From positions 106,476 to 170,475 of the forward strand of contig JBIKWB010000008.1 in the NCBI GenBank assembly GCA_044356555.1: 64,000 nt of DNA, given 5' to 3'. The notes under the pieces were generated by a model, which saw nothing but the letters and a program-made list of their open reading frames with translations, searched no databases and had not been told where the DNA came from. Both the position numbers and the translations under genes were made by a program. Below are positions 42,314-49,612 of this stretch, one piece after another (the stretch's first letter is position 1; each line of letters begins with the position of its first letter). This DNA comes from Tous-C4FEB sp044356555. GTDB lineage: Bacteria; Verrucomicrobiota; Verrucomicrobiia; Opitutales; Opitutaceae.

Positions 42314-42840
42314 CGGGTGACCGGCGAGAGTTGGGCGAGGGTGCGCGTCACCCGCTCGGCGACCGTGAGGTCGCCCTCCAGGCGCAGCACCGGGCAACGG
42401 CGCTCGCCGAGCCACTCGTGCTGGCGGCGGCGGTTGCGCGTCTGAGAGGTGGGCGGGTCGTCGTCGTAGCCGGCGGCCCAGGCGATGAATTCCTCGTTGA
42501 TCCGGCCATTGCGGGTGAGTTCGCGGTCGCGCAACCGGCTCACCCGAAGGTCGTGGGGCAGAGACAAAAAGACGACGAGGTCGAATGCGTGCTCGAGGTC
42601 GTCGCCCCAGCCGATGATCGCGCCGGACAGGATCGCGCGGGGATGTTGCTTCAAGTCAGCCATGACAAGTTGATGCCGGAGCGCGCGGTCGCGTCGGTCG
42701 GTGAACGGAGGCTGCGTGGGCAACCAATAGTAGTCGTCGGAATCCAGCGCGGTTGCGCCGAGCTCCGGAGCGAGGGCGCGGGCGAGCGTGGTGGTGCCGG
42801 AGCCGGACGCGCCGACGATATGGACCTTGAGGGAGCTCAT
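42310..42840 (-). CDS. Adenylate-kinase-like P-loop protein (GSGTTT loop)
   Basis: Protein of 176 residues. The P-loop is VHIVGASGSGTTTLARALA, with threonine in the lysine position, a form seen in a family often called adenylate kinase-like. DSDDYYWLPTQPPFTDRRDR and GAIIGWGDDLEHAFDLVVFL are family blocks. It lies 35 bases after phnI2 and upstream of a more degenerate duplicate. No substrate is known. Confidence 0.78.
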   Translation of the reverse strand: MSSLKVHIVGASGSGTTTLARALAPELGATALDSDDYYWLPTQPPFTDRRDRALRHQLVMADLKQHPRAILSGAIIGWGDDLEHAFDLVVFLSLPHDLRVSRLRDRELTRNGRINEEFIAWAAGYDDDPPTSQTRNRRRQHEWLGERRCPVLRLEGDLTVAERVTRTLAQLSPVTR

Positions 42841-42875
42841 GGCGGCCCGGCCAACCGGACTCGGGGCGACGGTGG

Positions 42876-44018
42876 TTACGATTGGGAAGAGGTGGCGGCG
42901 GCTTTGTCGGCGTCGCGGGCCAACTTGCGCTCGACGGCGGCGCGAAGGAGGTTGAGATCGCTCGCGAATTCGACGTGGGCGGGGAGCTTGAGGCTGTTGA
43001 CGGAGCCCCAGGAATCGGCGCCCTCGGTGTGATAGATCACGAATTCTTGGCTGATAGCGGGAGCGCCGTCGCCGCCGAGGCGCATTGAGCGGTCGAGGAT
43101 GCCCATGCAGATTGCCTTGGTTTCGTTTTGCCCGAAGCAGAGGCCGTAGCCCAGCGACATATAGGGCACGGGATCCTTCTTCTTCACTTTGATCTTTGAA
43201 ATGTTTTCCGCCTCGGTGACGCGGACGCTGCCGAGATGCCGCGCTCGGCCGCGGGCATCGGTCACGCGCACGGCGACGCGGCCGACGCGCACCTCACCGA
43301 TCGTGGGATGGTCGCCGCCCTGGCCGCGCATGCCGGAGTAGGCGAGGGCCATGATGGCGCCGGTCTCGGCGCGGGCGAGGGACTGGAGCCGGGCGGAGCG
43401 AGGAGCAGGGAAACGGATGGGCTCGCGGGTGATGTCGTGCACGCGGGTTTCCTCATCCTCGGTGGCGGGACGGAGCAGACCCTCGGCGCGCAGCAACGAC
43501 GTGACTTTACCGAACGTGCGCAGGGGCTTGAGGGTTTTGCGATCCAGACCGGCGTCGAAGGCGGTCGCGGCGGCGTCGGCGGTGGCGGCGGTCTCGGTGG
43601 CGAGGCCGGCGTCGAGCAGACGTTGGGAGTAATCGCGGGTGGGGCCGAGGATCTGGCCGCCGGGGATCTCGCGGAAGGCGGACGAAATCCGGCGTTCGAC
43701 GAACATGCCGGTGGTGTCGATCACCGCCGAGGTGTAACGGCGCACGAGGATGGCGCGAAACGACCGGAGAATCACGACGGCCTCGTGGGTATCGCCCTCG
43801 GCCTGGGCCAGAGCGAGCGCGGCGTGCTCGGGAGCGTAAAGTCCGGCCTCACCCATAACCTGGTCGATGACGGCGCGAAACTGGCCGCGCAGGGAGGCGA
43901 CGGTGACCGGAGTGGTGCCGCGGCGCAGTCGCTCGAACCGGGCGACGCGTTCGGCGGCGGCAATGACCTTCTGGGTAACTTGCACGGGGGCGGGAGACGG
44001 AGTGGAAAACATGGTCAT
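42876..44018 (-). CDS. phnI: Second PhnI, lacking the zinc-site histidines
   Basis: A full-length 380-residue PhnI paralogue: RRISSAFREIPGGQILGPT, KKKDPVPYMSLGYGLCFGQ and KAICMGILDRSMRLGGDGA match the first PhnI closely. The C-terminal region reads NSLKLPAHVEF where the first copy has NHLKLPHYVTF. So both histidines corresponding to E. coli H328/H333 are Ser and Ala. No phnG, phnH or phnJ accompanies it. It could be a regulatory partner, bind a different ligand or replace PhnI in an altered complex. A two-unit Pho-like element is upstream. Confidence 0.88.
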   Translation of the reverse strand: MTMFSTPSPAPVQVTQKVIAAAERVARFERLRRGTTPVTVASLRGQFRAVIDQVMGEAGLYAPEHAALALAQAEGDTHEAVVILRSFRAILVRRYTSAVIDTTGMFVERRISSAFREIPGGQILGPTRDYSQRLLDAGLATETAATADAAATAFDAGLDRKTLKPLRTFGKVTSLLRAEGLLRPATEDEETRVHDITREPIRFPAPRSARLQSLARAETGAIMALAYSGMRGQGGDHPTIGEVRVGRVAVRVTDARGRARHLGSVRVTEAENISKIKVKKKDPVPYMSLGYGLCFGQNETKAICMGILDRSMRLGGDGAPAISQEFVIYHTEGADSWGSVNSLKLPAHVEFASDLNLLRAAVERKLARDADKAAATSSQS

Positions 44019-44051
44019 ATAATAACGTGCGCGTATGAAGAATGAGTGGGG

Positions 44052-44073
44052 CGGATGGTGAAGATTGGGTTAA
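44052..44073 (-). promoter_or_regulatory. Possible Pho-like element before phnI2
   Basis: Minus-strand units TTAACCCAATC and TTCACCATCCG adjoin in an 11-base step, but in the reverse order to the other sites and 33 bases from the start. TTCATACGCGC at about 44029-44039 and TTATTAT just before the ATG (44019-44025) could supply a further half-site and a -10 element. Confidence 0.4.
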
Positions 44074-44102
44074 GGCGAAGACCTCGGCCGGGGGGTGGGC
44101 AC

Positions 44103-44134
44103 AAAAAAGCCCGGCCGCACCATGCGACCGGGCT
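44103..44134 (-). terminator. Rho-independent terminator of the TonB receptor gene
   Basis: Arms 44108-44119 and 44123-44134 pair with one mismatch (AGCCCGG core), loop CCA. On the minus strand the stem is followed by six T (44103-44108). It lies about 50 bases after the stop of the receptor gene. Confidence 0.88.
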
Positions 44135-44185
44135 GGGTTCTAACTATGGCCTAACCCAAATTTATGCGAAGGAGGCGCGGGTGCC

Positions 44186-47100
44186 TTAGAAGCGGCCCTT
44201 GATGCCGAAGCTGATGCGCATTTTGTGCCAGTAGCTGTCTTCGGGGTAGTCGTTTTTGACCGGCGACTGGGTCGAGTAGTTGGTGTATTCGGCCAGATTG
44301 GTGATGTTGCAGAAGACCTTGAGCTTGTCGGTCATGCGGTAGCTGGTCTCCAGGTTCCAGTACTTCTCGGGGCCCCACCAGTCGTCACCGGAGTCGGGCG
44401 GGAAGCCGAGCTCGCGATTCTGTTGGTCCACGGATTCGAGACCCTCGAGGTAGTCGCTGCGGTAGCGGTAGGAGAGGAGGGCGGCGAAACGACCCTTCTC
44501 GTAGCCGAGGCCGGCGAAGTAGAGCCACTCGGAGGCGCCGTAGGTGGGTAGCTTTTCGCCGGGGCGGTCGGCATACTTACCGTCGGAGTTCGTGTAGGTC
44601 ACGGAGCCGTCAACGTAGAAGCCGTCGAACGGGGAGGGTAGGGTAACGAAACGGTAGCGCCCGGCGATCTCCACGCCGCGATTGATGGCGTCGTGTTGGT
44701 TCGAGAAGGTGGCCAGCGTGTAGGTTTCGCCGGGGGTCAAGGTGAGCCCGGGGTAGCCGGCCGAACCGTCGAGGCTTTCGCCGAGTTCGAGCACGAAGTT
44801 CGTCACCTTCTTTTGGAAAAGGGCGAGTTGGAGGTAGGAGGCTCGCTTGCCGAAGTATTCGATCGAGAAATCCCAGTTTTCGGAGTTGTAGGGATCGAGG
44901 TTCGGATTGCCGGTGCTGATCGTGTTGTTCACGTCATCGAAGCTGGTGACCGCGATGGATTCGCGGAACGCCGGACGGCCGTAAGTGTGGGTGTAGGCGG
45001 CGCGGGCGACGATGTTGTTGCGGGCTTCATAGCGCAGATGCAGACCGGGAAGAACGACCGTGTAGTCGTTCTCGTTCTTGAGGGTCTTCGGGGCGCGGCG
45101 GGCCAGCGGGAGATTGATGGGGTCGTACACCGGGGTGGTCGCCTCAAAGGTGGTGTGCTCCACGCGGACACCGGTGGTGAGCTTGAGCTTCGGACCCACG
45201 GCGAAAACACCCATGGCGTAACCTTCGATGGAATTTTCGCTCGCCTCGTAGTCGGCGCTGAGGGAGTTGAGCCGGCGGGCGTTGCTGGTATCAGCCGTGA
45301 AGTTCGCGTTGCCACTGGTGGCTTCCGAAATGATGCGGCCGGTCTTGGGGGCGTAGCCCATCTGGAAGTCGGAAACCGTCCGGTCGCCGGCAGGCGTCAG
45401 ATAGTTTGCGAAGTCGAAGGTGGCGAAATTCGTCAGGCGCCAAAAGTCCTGATCGCGGTCGGATTCGCGGGACATAAAGCGCAGTTTGCCGCCGGTCTTG
45501 AAGTCGCCCTTGATACCGGTGCCGGCAAAGAAGGGCACGGTGACATCAGCCTTGAGCATGGTCACCGTCTCTTCGGTCGAGCGCAGCGTTTGGGTGATGT
45601 TGGACGAGCTTGGATTGATGAAAAAATCGACGGCACCGCGGGTTGGAATCGCGAGCGGATCGATTCCGTTTACGACGCGGTAGTCGGGGCGGAGAATATC
45701 AGGCCGGTTGTAGGCCCATTGCAGGCCGTTGCGGTCGAAGCGCACGCTTTTCAAGACCTCGTCCTTATTCGAGGTCGAGTTGAAGAGCGTCCACTTCAGG
45801 GAGCCCCAGGAGAGTTCGTGGGTGCCGCCGAAATCGAGGGAGTAGAAGGACAGGTCGCGCTGGTTGAGCGATTGGCGGTAGCCGACCGAGCCGCGACCGG
45901 TGCCGTTGGGCAGCAGCGTGGTGCGACCGGCGACGGTCGAGACGGAGTCGTAGGTGCGGTAGGCGCCGCGACCGGGAGCAGTCACGATGGCTTGGCCGAG
46001 GGTGCCGGTATAAACGGTGCCGACGGCGGCGCCGGCCGGAGGAGCCGAAGCGGTGCGACCGTGCTGGTTGTCCATGATCTTATGGTAACGGATGTCGTCC
46101 TCGGTGCGGTCTTCGAAGGTGTAAACCGGCCGGAAGTGGAGCGTGACGGAATCGTTATACTTGTAGTCGAACGCGGAGGCGATGCCGTAGCGGTCACGCT
46201 CGATGAAGTAGTTGTTGTATTCCGTGTCCTCGTGGGCGAAGACCGGAGTTCCGGACTTCGGGAGATTGAGGTATTGGTTGAAGCCCAGTTGGGGAACGAG
46301 GGGGAGTGAGTCGTAGTCGATGTTGTCGAAGCCCTCATCGCCCTTGAAGTAGCTGAGGTCGACGCGGACGCCGAGCTTGCCGCCTTGGACGACGTCGCTG
46401 TAGCCGAGGGTGAAATTGGGCACGAACTTTTCGCGCAGTTTCACGTAGTCGGCGCCGGCGGAGAACTCGATCGAGCGGCCGCCACGGTCGAAGGCCGACT
46501 TGGTGACGAGATTGACGATGCCGCCGACGGTATCGCCGTCGAGGTCAGGCGTCGGGGCCTTGATGACCTCGATCGTGGTGATGGCGTTGGCCGGAAGATC
46601 GTCGAGGGCGAAGGCGCGGGCGGTGTCGCCGTAAACCGTGCCCTGACCGGTGCCGGAGGTGGGAAGGCGGGCGCCGTTGAGCTGCACGCTGTTGAGGGAA
46701 CCGTCGAAACCGCGGATGTTGACGTAGCGGGGAACCTCGGTGCCGCCGTCGGAGTTGGCGGAGATGCCGGGGATGCGTTGGAGCGCCTTGGCGACGTTGT
46801 TGTCGGTCATCTCGCCGAACAATTCCTCGGAGGTGACGTTCTTCATCGATTCGGCGACGCGCTGTTGATTGATCGCGCGGGCCTGGCCGAGGACATCGGC
46901 CTCGACCTTGACCGCTTCGAGTTGGACGGCGTCGGAGCCGAGGAGGAAATTAAGCGCCGCGGAGCGACCGGCGACGATCTCGACCGAAGCGCGCTTCGTA
47001 TCGAGACCGAAGTAGGAGACCTCGACTTCGTAGCGGCCGGCGGGAACGGCGCGCAGGTCAAAACTGCCATCGCGGGCGGTATCGGCGCGAAGCTCAGTAC

Positions 47101-47269
47101 CGACAACGCGCACGATGGCGCCTTGTAGGGACTGGCCGGTGGATGAGCTGCTGACGCGGCCGTTGAGGGCCCCGGTTAGGTTTTGGGCGGCGGCCGTGCC
47201 GATCAGGGCGACGGCCAGCGCCAGTCGGGTGACGAGGCGCAAGGTGGAACGGAGGAGGACAGGATTCAT
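44186..47269 (-). CDS. TonB-dependent receptor with carboxypeptidase-like N-terminal domain
   Basis: Outer-membrane receptor of 1027 residues. A signal peptide (LALAVALIGTAAAQ) is followed by a carboxypeptidase-regulatory-like domain (about 30-112), a plug domain with VPRYVNIRGFDGSLNSVQLN and DTVGGIVNLVTKS (about 130-260), and a barrel ending in FGIKGRF with the terminal Phe. It is of the TonB-Xanth-Caul subtype, which often imports oligosaccharides. A three-unit Pho-like operator 72 bases upstream suggests instead a phosphorus-containing ligand. A terminator follows. No TonB/ExbB genes are nearby. Confidence 0.9.
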   Translation of the reverse strand: MNPVLLRSTLRLVTRLALAVALIGTAAAQNLTGALNGRVSSSSTGQSLQGAIVRVVGTELRADTARDGSFDLRAVPAGRYEVEVSYFGLDTKRASVEIVAGRSAALNFLLGSDAVQLEAVKVEADVLGQARAINQQRVAESMKNVTSEELFGEMTDNNVAKALQRIPGISANSDGGTEVPRYVNIRGFDGSLNSVQLNGARLPTSGTGQGTVYGDTARAFALDDLPANAITTIEVIKAPTPDLDGDTVGGIVNLVTKSAFDRGGRSIEFSAGADYVKLREKFVPNFTLGYSDVVQGGKLGVRVDLSYFKGDEGFDNIDYDSLPLVPQLGFNQYLNLPKSGTPVFAHEDTEYNNYFIERDRYGIASAFDYKYNDSVTLHFRPVYTFEDRTEDDIRYHKIMDNQHGRTASAPPAGAAVGTVYTGTLGQAIVTAPGRGAYRTYDSVSTVAGRTTLLPNGTGRGSVGYRQSLNQRDLSFYSLDFGGTHELSWGSLKWTLFNSTSNKDEVLKSVRFDRNGLQWAYNRPDILRPDYRVVNGIDPLAIPTRGAVDFFINPSSSNITQTLRSTEETVTMLKADVTVPFFAGTGIKGDFKTGGKLRFMSRESDRDQDFWRLTNFATFDFANYLTPAGDRTVSDFQMGYAPKTGRIISEATSGNANFTADTSNARRLNSLSADYEASENSIEGYAMGVFAVGPKLKLTTGVRVEHTTFEATTPVYDPINLPLARRAPKTLKNENDYTVVLPGLHLRYEARNNIVARAAYTHTYGRPAFRESIAVTSFDDVNNTISTGNPNLDPYNSENWDFSIEYFGKRASYLQLALFQKKVTNFVLELGESLDGSAGYPGLTLTPGETYTLATFSNQHDAINRGVEIAGRYRFVTLPSPFDGFYVDGSVTYTNSDGKYADRPGEKLPTYGASEWLYFAGLGYEKGRFAALLSYRYRSDYLEGLESVDQQNRELGFPPDSGDDWWGPEKYWNLETSYRMTDKLKVFCNITNLAEYTNYSTQSPVKNDYPEDSYWHKMRISFGIKGRF

Positions 47270-47341
47270 GAGCTACGTGGATGCATGCGTGGTTGAGCGA
47301 TCGGTCCGGTGTGGAAGCCGAGTTCGAGCGCACGTTAGAAT

Positions 47342-47374
47342 CCGGTCGTTAACGTTGGATGAAGAGCCGGTGAA
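47342..47374 (-). promoter_or_regulatory. Pho-like operator before the TonB receptor gene
   Basis: Minus-strand units TTCACCGGCTC, TTCATCCAACG and TTAACGACCGG in 11-base steps. The last unit ends 72 bases before the ATG, so this gene has a longer leader than the others. Confidence 0.72.
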
Positions 47375-47470
47375 GTTTCGGTGGCGGCGGAACCCGGCGC
47401 CTGTTTTCAGAGGCACCGGGCCAACGTTAAATCGCGGTTACGGGACCGCCCGGAACGAATCGCCCGACCG

Positions 47471-47492
47471 AAAAACGCCGAATTTTTCGGCG
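47471..47492 (-). terminator. Rho-independent terminator of the orphan response regulator gene
   Basis: CGCCGAA (47476-47482) and TTCGGCG (47486-47492) form a seven-pair stem with loop of three. On the minus strand a run of five T follows. It lies 26 bases after the regulator stop and upstream of the receptor operator. Confidence 0.8.
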
Positions 47493-47518
47493 AATGAATT
47501 CTTCTCCGGGCGCCGCGT

Positions 47519-48247
47519 CTAGCCGGCGATGACGAGGTCGGGCGACTTGATCGTACTCGGCATGAAGCGGTAGCCGACGCCGCGGGCGGTATCGATCATG
47601 CCGGCGTGCGGACCAAACTTCCGCCGTAGGGCGCGGATGTGCACATCGATGTTGCGCCCGGTAAGGTGCGTGCGCTGCTCGCCGACTTGGGCGAGCATCT
47701 GCTGGCGGTTAAAGATCCGCCCGGGGTGGCTCATCAACAGATGGAGCAGGCGATATTCGGTGGCAGTGAGGGAGAGAGGGGCGTCGTCGAGGCGGACTTC
47801 GTGGCTGGCGGTGCTCAGCGACAATGGCGGATGGCAAATGATCTCATCGGGATGCAGCAGCTTGCTGCTGGGCGGCACCCGGCGCAGCACGGTGCGGACG
47901 CGGGCAACGATCTCTTTCAGGCTGAACGGTTTTCTGACGTAGTCATCGGCACCCAAGTCGAGCCCCCGCAGGACATCGTCTTCTTGGTTGCGGGCGGAGA
48001 TGATGATGACGTGGACGCCGTAGCCGGCCGCGGTGCGGAGTTTCCGGCACACTTCCCACCCGTCCATCGTGGGCAACATGAGATCAAGCAGGACCACATC
48101 GGGACGTTCAGCTTGGGCGATTTGCAGCGATTCCCAGCCGTCACCCGAGGCGTGCACGTCAAAGCCCTCGCGCTTCAAGTGGTAGATCAGGATTTCCCGG
48201 AGGTCCGATTCATCCTCGACGATTAAAATTTTGCCGGCTGCAGCCAT
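47519..48247 (-). CDS. Orphan PhoB-like OmpR-family response regulator
   Basis: Response regulator of 242 residues from ATG 48247, which I prefer over GTG 48277 because the latter abuts the last operator unit. Receiver: EDESD, D55 in LLDLMLPTMDGWEV, S84, K106 in VRKPF. The winged helix ends with IDTARGVGYRFMPS. LGADDYVRKPFSLKEIVARV is typical of the PhoB type. There is no histidine kinase next to it. A four-unit Pho-like operator precedes it, so it is probably under the same control as the phn genes, or autoregulated. It may be a second phosphate regulator. Confidence 0.82.
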   Translation of the reverse strand: MAAAGKILIVEDESDLREILIYHLKREGFDVHASGDGWESLQIAQAERPDVVLLDLMLPTMDGWEVCRKLRTAAGYGVHVIIISARNQEDDVLRGLDLGADDYVRKPFSLKEIVARVRTVLRRVPPSSKLLHPDEIICHPPLSLSTASHEVRLDDAPLSLTATEYRLLHLLMSHPGRIFNRQQMLAQVGEQRTHLTGRNIDVHIRALRRKFGPHAGMIDTARGVGYRFMPSTIKSPDLVIAG

Positions 48248-48277
48248 ATTGGCGTCACGATCGGCGCCGATGGTCAC

Positions 48278-48321
48278 AATGGGATTAATGCTGTGAGAAG
48301 ATTTTGCGAAGAATCGGTGAC
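48278..48321 (-). promoter_or_regulatory. Pho-like operator, four units, before the orphan regulator
   Basis: Minus-strand units GTCACCGATTC, TTCGCAAAATC, TTCTCACAGCA and TTAATCCCATT in exact 11-base steps. The last ends 30 bases before ATG 48247 and directly before GTG 48277. Confidence 0.65.
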
Positions 48322-48679
48322 ATTCCTCGGGTGCAGCACGTCGCCAAAGCCTTGTTTTGTGATGGTGTGGCTTCGCTGAACTCGCGCCCCGGGCGTAAAA
48401 ATTGAGGACGCGGTGCCTTCGATTTGGATTTCAGCGAGTTTGATCTGTGACGGAATCATCCAACCCGAGACTTCCCGAAACAACAGGCGTGGCAGAACCG
48501 AGGCCACCCCGCGTGGTCGGGAATTTGAACGCTAGATTCCGCCTGTATCGCTTGAGAGTCGCGCCGCTCTGGGCCACGACAGATAGCCAAGGCCGGTCAG
48601 GAGAGTATGGAATCCCCGCAAGTTGGAGTTGCAGAAGTCGTCCGTGACGTTGAATTCCCGCTGATGCCCTTTTTACCCA
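48322..48679. other. Intergenic stretch without a confident gene
   Basis: About 360 bases between divergent genes. Frames on both strands are short. On the minus strand a piece reading IPSQIKLAEIQIEGTASSIF looks protein-like and may be a decayed exported-protein gene, but no start or continuation can be given. Otherwise it should hold the promoter of the ABC operon on the right. Confidence 0.4.
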
Positions 48680-49612
48680 ATGCCCGATAACGTCGTCGTG
48701 CGCGATCTGCGCAAACGCTACGGCGGCACCGAAGCGGTGCGAGGCGTGAGCTTTGCCGTGCCGGCCGGCGAAATTTTCGGACTGTTGGGGCCGAACGGGG
48801 CCGGAAAGACCACGACATTGGAATGTCTGCTGGGCCTCCGTGAGCCCGACGGTGGACACTTGGAGGTATGCGGCGTCGATGCCCGCCGCGACCCGCGCAC
48901 CGCAAAGCGCAAACTCGGTGTCGCGCTGCAAAGCACGGCGCTGCCGGACAAGATCACGCCGCGGGAGGCGCTGGGGCTTTTCGGCGCTTTCTATCCGGAG
49001 CACGTTGCGGCGGACGGGCTGCTGGAGCGCTTTGCCCTCACGGCGAAAGCCGACGCACCTTTCGACTCGCTGTCAGGCGGTCAGAAACAACGGCTGGCCT
49101 TGGCGCTGGCCTTCGTGCACGCACCCGAAGTGGTCGTCCTCGATGAACCGACCACCGGCCTCGATCCGCAGGCACGCCGGGAGTTGCACGACGAGATTCT
49201 CCGGATCAAGGGCGATGGGAAAACCGTTTTGCTCACCACGCACGATCTCGCGGAGGCGGAACAACTCTGCGACCGCATCGCCATCATCGACCGGGGCCGG
49301 ATCGTCGCGACTGGCACGCCCGCTGAATTGGTCGCCCGCGCCCAAGGCAAGCAGTCTGTCTCGCTCGTCACCGACCGACCGCTTGCCGCCGCCTTGTGGG
49401 CCGGTGTGACCGGGGGGGCGGAGATGAGCTGCGACGGCGCCACGGTCTCCTTCCGCACCGCCGATGCGAACGCGAGCGTGGCGGCCGTTACGGCGTTGTT
49501 GGCCGAGCACCGGGTCGAGCTCGTCGAGTTGCACGTGCGCCGGGCTTCGTTGGAAGAGATATTTCTTGGTCTCACCCGCGGCGGGGCCACGGCAACGGAG
49601 GACACGCTATGA
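48680..49612 (+). CDS. ABC-2-type transporter ATPase
   Basis: ATPase of 310 residues. Walker A is GPNGAGKTTTLE, the signature LSGGQKQR, Walker B VVVLDEPTTGLDPQ and the switch histidine in LTTHDLAEAEQL. The C-terminal 80 residues form the usual extra domain of drug- and lipid-type ABC-2 ATPases (SVAAVTALLAEHRVELVELH, RRASLEEIFLGLT). It is coupled to the permease gene by ATGA. Confidence 0.88.
   Translation: MPDNVVVRDLRKRYGGTEAVRGVSFAVPAGEIFGLLGPNGAGKTTTLECLLGLREPDGGHLEVCGVDARRDPRTAKRKLGVALQSTALPDKITPREALGLFGAFYPEHVAADGLLERFALTAKADAPFDSLSGGQKQRLALALAFVHAPEVVVLDEPTTGLDPQARRELHDEILRIKGDGKTVLLTTHDLAEAEQLCDRIAIIDRGRIVATGTPAELVARAQGKQSVSLVTDRPLAAALWAGVTGGAEMSCDGATVSFRTADANASVAAVTALLAEHRVELVELHVRRASLEEIFLGLTRGGATATEDTL

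Noticed and set aside
44693..46309. 538-codon plus-strand ORF opposite the TonB receptor gene
   Set aside because: It is the antisense frame of a well-recognised receptor. GC-rich DNA gives long antisense frames; the product has only Gly/Val/Asp-rich low-complexity character and no motif.
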